Shown piece after piece: positions 1-8,090 of a stretch of DNA of 20,882 nucleotides. Under the pieces are notes generated by a model. The model did no database searches. It saw nothing but the letters and a program-made list of their open reading frames with translations, and was not told the DNA's origin. The DNA is from Pochonia chlamydosporia 170 (lineage: Eukaryota > Ascomycota > Sordariomycetes > Hypocreales > Clavicipitaceae), in contig NW_019154069.1 in assembly GCF_001653235.2 (NCBI RefSeq), positions 1 through 20,882 of the forward strand, written 5' to 3'. The position numbers were made by a program, and so were the translations under genes. Position 1 is the stretch's first letter. Every line of letters starts with the position of its first letter.

Positions 1-1
1 T

Positions 2-1960
2 CCCACCAGTGGAACTCTCCACCTTCCAACCAATATTCCTGAGATGAGGAATTACTCTGTTCGCCCAGTTAAGCATATCCTCGAGCACCCGAAAGACGCT
101 TATTTCCCAGATGCTATGGAGAAATACTTTGCTCGACCAAGAGTGCCTCGGTTCGAAGTCTTGACCTATTTTGACTACTTTGCATACTATGAAATTACGA
201 AACTCGCACCATTAATCGACAGCGCCCTCGAGAAGGGTGGCAAGACTCATTAGGATATTGGGTATATCAAAGGAAGAAGCCTATCCTGATTCGCACTTCT
301 TACCGACGACTTTGTGATGGAGAGGTGTTTTTTTACGTGCAGCTCCTTTACAGATATCATTGGAGATCAGATGACGAAATCATTGCTAACTCCACCACTT
401 ACCGTGAAAGGCTTTTCGAGCTGGACCCAGTATTATATGACGCTGCTTTACGGGGACACGCCGATAAAGCTGAACATGGCAATATAGCCCTCAGGAGAGA
501 GTATTGCGAGATGGTTCAAAGAGTTGCGGAGGCGGCTCCGCCAAATGTCCATGATATGGTGTCTGAGCAGCTCCGGCAACTGAATACCATGACGATTCTA
601 GGACTCGCTGATGCTGCAGGCCTTACTCTGAAAGGCGAGCAATACCAGTGCTATAGCATGGTAACGCAAAATATTTCTGCATCTAGGCATCAGGGCCGTA
701 TGTTCTTTATAACGGGGCCTGGTGGGACGGGGAAATCTTTTCTCCTGCGTGCTCTGCAGTATTGGTGCGATAGATCCCGAAACCCTTCCTTACTGCTTGC
801 GCCTACTGGGATTGCGGCAAAAAATATTAATGGGAATACAATCCACTCGGCTCTGTCAATCTATAGTAACCGAGGCAGTTACCACACCGGCTTATTTAGG
901 TTCGAAGATCAAAAAAAGAAAGACCTAGAAAAGAAAACCGTGCTTATTATTGATGAAGTATCGATGGTAGATGGCGTACTGCTTGACTACCTCGCCTCCC
1001 TTTTCGCCAAACTGAGGAGGAGTAACAGGCCCTTCGGCAACATGCATGTCATCGTTTTTGGGGATTTGATGCAATTGCCCCCTGTGGAAGGCTTGAAGGT
1101 CTTCAAGGCCTCGGTTTGGAGGCTCTTCCATCCCATCTTTCTACGACAACCGCAGCGGCAGACAAACGAGAGGTTCTTCAGGATCTTGAACAAGATTCGC
1201 TTCGGAATTATCGATGGCGAAGTAAGATGCACTCTGGAAGAACGCTGGCGCCAATATAATCCAGAAAATGTCATATGGAATACCACGTACCTGTCTTCTC
1301 TTCGCGATGAGGCTGCGGCACTAAACCATGTCGTTCTCTCCGGCATGCCATCAGAGAACCTTATCTTCGTTTCAAAAGCCGAAGACTTTGAAAATGGAGT
1401 AAGGTTGCAATATTTAGAGCACTCGAAAGTATTCAATAAGGGGACAAACTTCGCATCCTCTGTGGTATGTACTGTTGGGGCCAAAGTCATGTTTCTCACA
1501 AATAGCATGCTGAGCGAGAGAGGCATATCTAACGGCTCTATGGGTGTTATTACTAATTTGTTTCCTAACGACGAAGTTGAAGCTGCATTACCTACTAAAG
1601 AAGGTATCCAAGTAAGTTCTTCTACTTGGACCTATAGGACTACCGACTCCTTACCGCCCTTGAAGCCTGGATGCGCGAAGCAGCTAATGCAGTTCAGGTC
1701 ATGCACTTGCACAAAACTCCGTCGTATTTCCAGACGAATGGGGTGGAATATAAACGTTTACAGCTTCCAATAATCAACGCATTTGCGTTGACAATTCATA
1801 AGGTTCAAGGTTTATCGCTGCCAGCTGTTACCGTCGCCTTGAACTCTAATATCTTCTCTGACGGACAAGCATATGTGGCGTTGAGCAGAGCAAAGGATCT
1901 CGAACAAGTGTACTTGACCCACTGTGATCTTGGGAGCCATCAAGGCAGACTCAGAAGCAA
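2..1960 (+). pseudogene. Helitron Pif1-like DNA helicase, C-terminal part, one frameshift and one intron
   Basis: ATP-dependent 5'-3' helicase domain of a Helitron Rep-helicase, used in rolling-circle transposition. It is open from base 2 and continues from outside. The first segment reads to a stop at 251-253, but the homologous frame (KKPILIRTSYRRLCDGEV) is one base out, so a single-base deletion near 244-246 breaks it. From about 250 the frame is open to 1611: Walker A GPGGTGKS (715-738), Walker B LIIDEVSM (about 943-966), GDLMQLPPV (about 1063). An intron at 1612-1697 then brings in the last helicase motifs, INAFALTIHKVQG and AYVALSRAK. Removing the pogo insertion would extend the frame to a TAG at 4040-4042. 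Apart from the frameshift, which could be a sequencing error, the helicase motifs are intact. Confidence 0.85.
1612..1697 (+). other. Spliceosomal intron in the Helitron helicase
   Basis: GTAAGT donor at 1612, CTAAT branch-like motif at 1684-1688 and TTCAG acceptor ending at 1697; 86 bp. Both exon edges are phase 0. Splicing joins ...EGIQ to VMHLHK..., fusing the two open frames that carry the N- and C-terminal helicase motifs. Confidence 0.75.
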
Positions 1961-1962
1961 TA

Positions 1963-2062
1963 CTCGTGCCACGCCCCACTTTATTGGCACTCGTGGGACT
2001 CGCACCATCTAAAGATGGTGCTCACCACCACAACGGCCACACCACCACAGCGGCCACTTTTT
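1963..2062 (+). repeat. Left terminal inverted repeat of the pogo element
   Basis: Begins CTCGTGCC next to the TA. It pairs with 3813-3912 over 100 bp with three mismatches by eye (two adjacent near the tip, one in the middle). Inside it GCACCATCT-AA-AGATGGTGC forms a smaller palindrome, a plausible transposase contact site. Confidence 0.92.
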
Positions 2063-2075
2063 TGGACTGTGAATG

Positions 2076-3752
2076 TTAGAATCTCTTTAACGCTCTAGGA
2101 AATAGCCCAGACTCGTACACTACAGCTGGTTTTAGCTTCCCGGACATCCTCCATTTACGTGCAACTTTGGCCGCTTCGAATATCACCCGTTTGACCACCT
2201 TAATTGCCTTCTCATCCGCAGCTTGCACCATCCTCCTCGCCTTAGCAACTGCGTCTTCTTCTCTCTGCCGCACCATATGCCCGGCCCCGGCCACTGTTAG
2301 TACCCCTCCTGACTGAAGCGGCGAATTCTTCATCGCCCTGCGTTGTTTTTGGACGCGCTGCGCATATTGCGTCCTCCCTAGATCCCTCTTCGTCTGTAAC
2401 AGCTCCGTAGCGCTTATCAGGGACCCTCTGATAAACCGACCAATATCGTGTGCAAACTCCGGGTCCAGGTGCTGGTCTTCTTCAAGGAAATCCTCTAGCT
2501 TGTCTGCCACCTTATTCATCTGTCTAAGTGTCAACGGCGTGGAAAACGGTGATGAATGAAGTCCTCCCGTGCTTGAAGGAGGCGACGGTGTCTTCTTTGC
2601 CTGCCGTTCTTCCAGAATCTTGAGAACTGACTGTGGGTTGAATGGCCAAATTCCAGTCTTCTTGAACGAAGTCAGAATCGTGCTTTCCTTGAATGCCTGC
2701 CTGCGGACCTCTTCAATGCAGCTGAGGAACTCGATCTTGGTGATGTTGACAAGCCCATCTCGAACCATGACGTCAAGCGCCTTTGCGTGGTAGTGCTTCA
2801 AAGGCTGGAAGACCACCACGTCCAGGGGCTGTAGCAAATGGGTGAGATTTGGAGGCAAGCCAAAGGGCACGATATCGTGGGCATCGCAGTACGCGATGAA
2901 TTCCTTTGTATGGTGTGAACCATGGCCATCAAGGATGAGTAGACGCTTTTTGCCTACTCTTTTCTTCGCTGTATGCTTGTCGAAGTGTTCAAGCCATTCC
3001 AGACCCACTTGATCATTTGTATACCCGCTCGGAGTCGGCCTGATGGCTGTATCTGGGTTCAATTCAGGTTGAGCATACCATTGAGCCATATGGACTTGGC
3101 CCGCCACGATCAAGAAAGCAGGAATATACTCCCCACCCGCCGAAATAGCCTCGATTGCAGTAGCAGACTCCCTATTTTCAGGGATTCCAAAGTAGTGGGC
3201 TCTCTTCCGCTTGGTAACGATCAGCTGGTCCTTACCAACGCCAATACGGAATCCGGTTTCATCCATATTCCAGATATCCTCTGATAGTATTCCCTCTTCC
3301 TGGTAGACATGTGAGAGTTTCTGGAAGTACTCGGCAACTCGGCTGAGGTCTTCCGATGCCTGACGGTCAGAGTGAAGCTTCTTTTGAAGTCTCTTGCCGT
3401 AGTTGTGACGCCGTAGGAAGCGGGTAGTCCAATTAAGGCCAACCACAGGCGGATGTCCACGATGGGCCAGAGGGGTCCGCTCTCGTAGTATGCAATTGGC
3501 TGCGTCTGTAACAAACTCTGGCCGTACTGCAAGGTTGATTCTGTCAAGACGGTCGATATGGTGGCATAGAGCCCTCTCTTCAGTAGCCGATAGCTTTGTA
3601 TTGGTTGCAGGCCGGCCCTTTTTGGGTGGTCGGCCAGCAAGTCGTCTCCGAAGTCGGCTGCGCGGCACACCAAACTCCCGAGCCACAGTGGCTATTTTAG
3701 CCGCAGGAAATTGCTCAAGGTACTGGAGAGCATCTTGAATCCTAGATTCCAT
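2076..3752 (-). CDS. pogo/Fot1-type DDD transposase
   Basis: Cut-and-paste transposase, 558 aa, uninterrupted. Residues 1-45 look like a Psq-type helix-turn-helix (ALQYLEQFPAAKIATVAREF). Residues 55-125 resemble the CENP-B type DNA-binding domain (NWTTRFLRRH near its end). The catalytic core spans about 160-320 with the triad D164 (WNMDETGF), D275 (LLILDGHGSH) and D311 (LLQPLDVVVF), i.e. DD35D, the aspartate-triad version typical of pogo rather than Tc1 DDE. The C-terminal 150 residues are basic and linker-like. The start at 3752 lies 60 bp inside the right inverted repeat, as expected for this element. No broken motif is visible, so it could be functional. Confidence 0.93.
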   Translation of the reverse strand: MESRIQDALQYLEQFPAAKIATVAREFGVPRSRLRRRLAGRPPKKGRPATNTKLSATEERALCHHIDRLDRINLAVRPEFVTDAANCILRERTPLAHRGHPPVVGLNWTTRFLRRHNYGKRLQKKLHSDRQASEDLSRVAEYFQKLSHVYQEEGILSEDIWNMDETGFRIGVGKDQLIVTKRKRAHYFGIPENRESATAIEAISAGGEYIPAFLIVAGQVHMAQWYAQPELNPDTAIRPTPSGYTNDQVGLEWLEHFDKHTAKKRVGKKRLLILDGHGSHHTKEFIAYCDAHDIVPFGLPPNLTHLLQPLDVVVFQPLKHYHAKALDVMVRDGLVNITKIEFLSCIEEVRRQAFKESTILTSFKKTGIWPFNPQSVLKILEERQAKKTPSPPSSTGGLHSSPFSTPLTLRQMNKVADKLEDFLEEDQHLDPEFAHDIGRFIRGSLISATELLQTKRDLGRTQYAQRVQKQRRAMKNSPLQSGGVLTVAGAGHMVRQREEDAVAKARRMVQAADEKAIKVVKRVIFEAAKVARKWRMSGKLKPAVVYESGLFPRALKRF

Positions 3753-3812
3753 CGAAAATGTCCAATTTATTTAAAATTGGTCGAGATCGAGGGTGATTTT
3801 CACTAGGGGACG

Positions 3813-3912
3813 AAAAAGTGGCCGCTGTGGTGGTGTGGCCGTTGTGGTGGCGAGCACCATCTTTAGATGGTGCGAGTCCCACGAGTGCCAATAAAGTGGG
3901 GCTAGGCACGAG
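3813..3912 (-). repeat. Right terminal inverted repeat of the pogo element
   Basis: Reverse complement of 1963-2062, ending GGCACGAG before TA at 3913-3914. Carries the same internal AGATGGTGC palindrome. Confidence 0.92.
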
Positions 3913-4006
3913 TAGCCTGACCAAGAAACAAAGTTCACCTTCTTGCGTGGGTGAACGGGGGGTGGAAACTTCCGTCGGATACGGTTGGATGGATGGATTT
4001 TATTTC

Positions 4007-4042
4007 GCCCAGAGGGAAGTCCCTATAGGGCCAGGACACTAG
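4007..4042 (+). other. Putative Helitron 3' terminus: hairpin plus CTAG
   Basis: GCCC at 4007-4010 pairs with GGGC at 4028-4031, and inside it GGGA (4013-4016) pairs with TCCC (4020-4023). Seven bases later comes CTAG at 4039-4042, followed by T. This matches the hairpin-spacer-CTRR layout of Helitron ends. The exact cut is inferred. Confidence 0.6.
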
Positions 4043-4259
4043 TTAGCTAATTGACAATCTTGATTCGTTTGATACTTGACACCCCAAGCCCCACAGATGA
4101 TCGTCTCGTCTCTTGCAAGCCAACCTCGTCTCCATTAGTTCCTGACAGGCCTGCTTGAAGGCCAACTTCTCCAAGTGTCCAGCATCCTATCCTCAGCAGC
4201 TGGAGCGCAGTCTGCCAAACCCGAGGCTGTGTTATGTTAGTACAATTGCATGCTAGATG
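4043..4259 (-). other. Probable 3' UTR of the LINE; boundary with Helitron flank unresolved
   Basis: These 217 bp lie between the Helitron CTAG and the ORF2 stop codon and contain no gene. No poly-T (poly-A of the minus-strand element) or clear target-site duplication was found, so the LINE 3' end within this stretch is not fixed. Part of it may be old flanking DNA. Confidence 0.45.
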
Positions 4260-5656
4260 TTATCTTGTCGCTGGCCGCTGGTCTGCATCCAGTCTTTTCG
4301 TAGCCAGCGTAAAGGCAATGGCTGCACGGACGGCTTGCATATCTGGTTTCCACTTGTCGTCATCCGCCGCAGATTTTCCTCCCAAAAAGAAAGACAAATT
4401 TCCAATCTTGGTTCGTGAGCATTTGATCATGATTTCCCTTTGCATTATCCACTTCTTGCATCGAAAAAGAAAGTGCTCAATTGTCTCCGTGGCCTGACCA
4501 CACTCACACAATTCCGATTCCACGGCTCCTATTCTGTGGAGATGTCTATTCAGCCGCGTCATGCCTGTCCGAAGCTGGGCCAGCACATCTGACTCTTTTC
4601 TTTTCAGTGCGTCATAAAGTGCACGGGTATGCTTGCCCGGCAGCGCCGTGTCGATACGTTTCGAATACTTCCCAACACTTTCCGGGAGTCGTCCCCGCGG
4701 CTGTCGCTGCGCGAGCGCCAGACGAAGCGTTGTGGACTTTGTTTGGTACGATGTTGTCTCTGCTATGCAATCTATCTTTGTAGCTCTCTGCGCTGCTGCC
4801 TTGGCCATCCCTCCCAGCGCAAAGTCCTCGTCCTTGGCGGGCACCCACATGAGTCTAACAGAACATCCTCGTTGCCGCAGGCGCTTGGTCTGGTCGTATA
4901 TCTCACGAACAGTACATTGGCCGGATTGCTGCCGAGGCCGCCTGATCACTGCTAATGTCGATAGGTTGCTCGATATGACCGTCACATCCCGGAAAGGAAG
5001 CTGGTGCGGCATGCACCTCAGCGCCATTGCCACCGCCTCGAGCTCCGCCGTGTACGGGTTCTGTTCGTCTATGGATCCGAGAGTGACCGAGTAGCTGGCT
5101 AGCACTCCGCCTGCGCCGTTGATACTCGTATCGTGCACCACGCCTCCCATTCCCACCATGCCATTCTTCATCGAGCTGGACGTTGCTATGATGATGCCTT
5201 CGACTTCGCCTGGTGCCTTGGCGGCCTCCGCGAAGTCGTCTTTGCCCAAGACGGGAATGCGGCTGGTCCATGGCGGTAAGGCAAACTCGCGAATAATCTC
5301 CATTCGATCCGTGGACGCCGTTGTCACCCACGAAGCAATGGTCTGCATTGGCGACAGGAACCGTTTGCTTGCCTTGTTCCTCAACGCTGCCAGCGGATGT
5401 GTTCCGGGAAGGGTCCGAAGGTTGACACAGAGCCTCGTCGCGGCCAGTCTGTGGCGTTCCTCTACCGTTGGGATGCAGGCTTCGGCCTCGGCCACAGCTG
5501 TTGCCACGGTTCGAAACGCTCCTGTGATGGCCTGTGCCCCGACCAACTGCGCTTTGTTGAGCCAGGCAGCTTCCCTCGCGCGGCGCGCGTGCATCCAGAC
5601 ATTGGAGGCATAGTCCATCGCCGGCGCGACAGTCGCTACGAACAGCTGCCTCGCCA
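4260..5656 (-). CDS. LINE ORF2, C-terminal segment: RT thumb, RNase H-like region, CCHC knuckle
   Basis: Third segment of ORF2, about 465 codons, joined in frame to the RT segment across the hAT insertion (LSPK then VARQLF). It opens with the conserved post-RT stretch (ATVAPAMDYASNVW). The RNase H-like region follows at about residues 150-290. NPYTAELEA keeps the acidic E, but the usual first D is replaced (ATSSSMKNG), the second D is N in VISSNLSTLA, and the WVP..D tail reads WVPAKDEDFALGGMAKAA. Nuclease activity is therefore doubtful. A C-terminal knuckle CECGQATETIEHFLFRC (C-x-C-x8-H-x4-C) ends the protein. There is no internal stop. Confidence 0.88.
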
Positions 5657-5664
5657 CCTTTGGT
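5657..5664 (+). repeat. 8-bp target-site duplication of the hAT element, left copy
   Basis: CCTTTGGT, identical to 10709-10716. Eight-base duplications are diagnostic of hAT transposons. Confidence 0.93.
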
Positions 5665-5680
5665 CAGTGTGTCCAATAGT
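5665..5680 (+). repeat. hAT left terminal inverted repeat
   Basis: CAGTGTGTCCAATAGT, a perfect 16-bp inverted match to 10693-10708. The CAGTG start fits the hAT terminal consensus. Confidence 0.93.
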
Positions 5681-5815
5681 GTGATATTACCATATATGAT
5701 TAGATTTTCGAAGGTCATATCATATATGATATGGCCATGACCCTCACCATATCATATGAGGCTGATATGATATGATCACAATATATGGTAATATGCACGG
5801 CCATATTATTCACGT
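5681..5815. repeat. hAT left subterminal AT-rich repeats
   Basis: Multiple overlapping copies of ATATGG/CCATAT, GATATGAT and ATATATGGTAATAT in both orientations. Known: hAT transposases bind short motifs repeated just inside the termini. Inferred: these are those sites. Confidence 0.65.
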
Positions 5816-5921
5816 GATAGTCCTACGTCTGCGAATTGATCGCAGATACGCAACAGCAGCCGGGCAGCCACAGCCCAATCAAAGTCTCATCAGCTATGGA
5901 AATTATAGTGGAATCTCTCCG

Positions 5922-8065
5922 CCTGCATCAAGGTCGTCGGCAAAGGCCACCCTGCTGCCTTTGCCAAGCCATGATTTGAGGCATTCCGTCGCCTCAATAC
6001 TTTCAATGCCCATGCGATTCCTACGGTCTGTAATAGTGATCTTTGTACCCGAAAACAGGCGTTCTGGCTCCGCCGACATTGCCGGAATGGACAATACATC
6101 TAAAGCCATAATAGATAGAGCTGGGTAAGACTTCCTCTGAGTAGGCTCAAGCCACCAGGATCGAGGATCCGTCATTTCTGGTACTATTGGAGCAAGAAGA
6201 TACTTTGTGTACTCGTCCTGACTGAGGCTGCTCCCTTTCCTCTGCTGCGCCCACTTGTGAAAGGAGTTCTTGACCTTATTACCTGCTTCTGACGTCTGAG
6301 TAGGGACTGTAACTGCAGTGGATTTATATTCTTTGGTCCAGAAATCCAACATTTGTTTCCGACAAGGCTCCCGCCAGTCTGAAGGCCAATTGTTGTCAAT
6401 ATAGTCCCACTTCCACTGTGGAGATAATACTAGTGCTGCAATATACACCGGCGATCTGTCCGTCAAGCTGTAATACTTATCCAGCTTGGCCCAGCCGGAG
6501 TTGCAACAAGGACTCATGAACGGGTCATCCGCATATTTTTCCTTTGCAGTCTCAAACTGCTCAAGGAGGAAGTCCATTGTCGGCAATACTCTGTCAATGG
6601 TTGCATTGCGACCTTCTGTCCCTGTTGTGGCATCATAGAAGAACAACAGGAAGTCCTGGAGCTTTTGCAATTCTTGCCAGTCCTTTTCCGACAACAGGTC
6701 GTCGCTGTTCTCTTGATACTGGTGGCAAAAGAGGTTGATCGCAGTCTTAAGCTTCGTTGCAGTACGGATCATCGCATACCAAGAGTTCCAGCGAGTAGAG
6801 TTGTCCCGTACGAGGTTGCGGCCGCCACTGAGCTCTCTGAAATTGGCCAAGCGTTGTGGGCTCCGCTGGATATATGCCACGATATTATGTAGTTTCCCAA
6901 GAGGCCCCTTGCGTCGCCATTGCTCCATCTCGAGTTCCGTGGGCGTTGTCAAGGCGCTCGTATTATTCTCATCTGCAAGAGATTCATCGTTGGTCTGAAA
7001 GAGAAAGGACTGAGCGGCTAGGTTTATGATATGGCCGTTGCAGCGCAGGCGGTGGTGTTCCGCATTGTAGACAATCTGATACTGGTCGAAAAGTACTATT
7101 CACGGGCCACTTAGCATGGGTCACGGGCTGTGAATGCATTGTGGTCTGTAAACCCCCGCTGTACAATGCGTGAGCTGGCTATATGACGTACGTACGCGTA
7201 GAAAGAGCCTTCATCATTGTACCGTTGTTGTCTGCATTGTCCATCATGAAATAGCCCACTTTGGAGGCAATTCCATAGTCGTTGATAATTTCCATAACAC
7301 AGTCTGCCATATTTGGGCCCGAGTGCTTGCCGTCGAGTTCTCTTAAACCCAGAACGGAGTATTCTAACTGGCCGGATTCGGATGTATAGTGTGCAACAAT
7401 GCAAGAAACGCAAGGGCATTAGGCGAAGTCCAGAGATCAACTGTGAAGTGTACTTTCGAGAGAGCTGACTGGATCTCGCGTTTGACTCGAAGTTTCTGGG
7501 TCTCATATATCCGCAAGGTCCAACTGCGTATAGTTGAAGGAGAGTTTGGCAGCCAGTTGTCGATCGCTGGATTCAGGAAGCAAAGTAAGGCCCTGAATTC
7601 TGCTTGCTTTGCCATACGAAAAGAGACGCTGCAGGTCGTGATCCACCGTACGTATAGTTGTTCGAGGACGGCGGGTCTACATCGTGAGTTGCAATCGTGG
7701 ATAGACAGCGGCGTTTATAATCGGTGGTTTGATGGGCCTTTTCGAAGGCGTCGACGATTGTGGCTTGCATCAATGCAGTTCGGGTTTCTTGGGTAGAAGA
7801 TATATCGATATTATGCCGGTCCTTTAGATGGGTTGAAATAACAGTTGTTCCACCAGACTCGAGATACTCCTTTGCGCAGTACTTGCAGCGCCATATTGAC
7901 TTCCCCTTCGCATTGAGAGTAACCTCGTTGCGGCCGACGGGTGTAATAGTGTATAGTGCCACACTTTGGAGTAGCGCCTTTTCGTAGCGGCCGAGGCGGT
8001 TGTGGAAGGAGAGGACAGTGTAGGATCATGACATGGTGAATCAAGGTTGTCTAATGGCTCGCTCC
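5922..8065. repeat. Near-identical 2.14-kb duplication, copy A
   Basis: 2144 bp matching 8091-10238 (2148 bp) in the same orientation. About seven substitutions were noticed, all transitions, plus four single-base length differences. Confidence 0.9.
7096..7195 (-). other. Putative intron in hAT transposase (copy A)
   Basis: Minus-strand donor C|GTACGTAC at 7195 and acceptor GAATAG at 7096. It restores the frame between MMKALST and FDQYQIVYN and removes an in-frame TGA. In copy B the donor reads ATACGT, so the same splice would fail there. Confidence 0.5.
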
Positions 8066-8090
8066 NNNNNNNNNNNNNNNNNNNNNNNNN
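8066..8090. other. Assembly gap (25 Ns)
   Basis: A run of 25 undetermined bases exactly between the two hAT near-copies. It probably marks two contig ends that overlap in reality. Confidence 0.99.

Larger units (their letters stand above)
1963..3912 (-). mobile_element. pogo/Fot1-like (Tc1-mariner superfamily) DNA transposon, apparently complete
   Basis: A 1950-bp element bounded by TA at 1961-1962 and 3913-3914. It has 100-bp terminal inverted repeats matching at about 97 of 100 positions. It contains one uninterrupted transposase gene on the minus strand. The size, the TA target duplication and the transposase type are as known for fungal Fot1/pogo elements. It lies in the Helitron just after the helicase motifs and is therefore younger than that Helitron copy. 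Intact ends and gene suggest recent, possibly autonomous, activity. Confidence 0.93.
1..4042 (+). mobile_element. Helitron, 3' portion (5' end outside window, interrupted by pogo element)
   Basis: Seen: a Pif1-type helicase reading frame enters from the left edge. After removing the pogo insertion (1963-3912 plus one TA), the sequence runs on to a GC-rich hairpin at 4007-4031 and the tetranucleotide CTAG at 4039-4042, followed by T. Known: Helitrons carry a Rep-helicase and end in CTRR preceded by a short hairpin, without terminal inverted repeats or target duplications. Inferred: 4042 is the 3' terminus. The Rep domain and the 5' TC end must lie left of the window, so completeness cannot be judged. 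Confidence 0.75.
5903..8065 (-). pseudogene. hAT transposase, copy A (N-terminal half frameshifted, C-terminal half intact)
   Basis: DNA transposase with, from the right, BED zinc finger, catalytic DLWTSPN and MDNADNN regions, the HHRLRCNGHIINL motif and the hATC dimerisation region (YPALSIMALDVLSIPAMSAEP). The C-terminal frame from about 7095 to the stop at 5903 is open. The N-terminal half has two single-base losses relative to copy B (near 7404 and 7675). A 100-bp intron at 7096-7195 (donor GTACGT, acceptor GAATAG) joins MMKALST to LLFDQYQIVYN in frame. The N-terminus is cut by the gap at 8066. The breaks cluster towards the gap, which suggests poor sequence at a contig end. Confidence 0.85.

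Noticed and set aside
3818..4042. 74-codon plus-strand open frame as a gene
   Set aside because: It starts in the pogo inverted repeat and ends at the Helitron CTAG; it is a junction frame, at most the tail of the helicase.
4903..5718. 271-codon minus-strand open frame
   Set aside because: It lies in another frame of the LINE ORF2 C-terminal segment, lacks any motif and crosses the hAT insertion point; it is a shadow.
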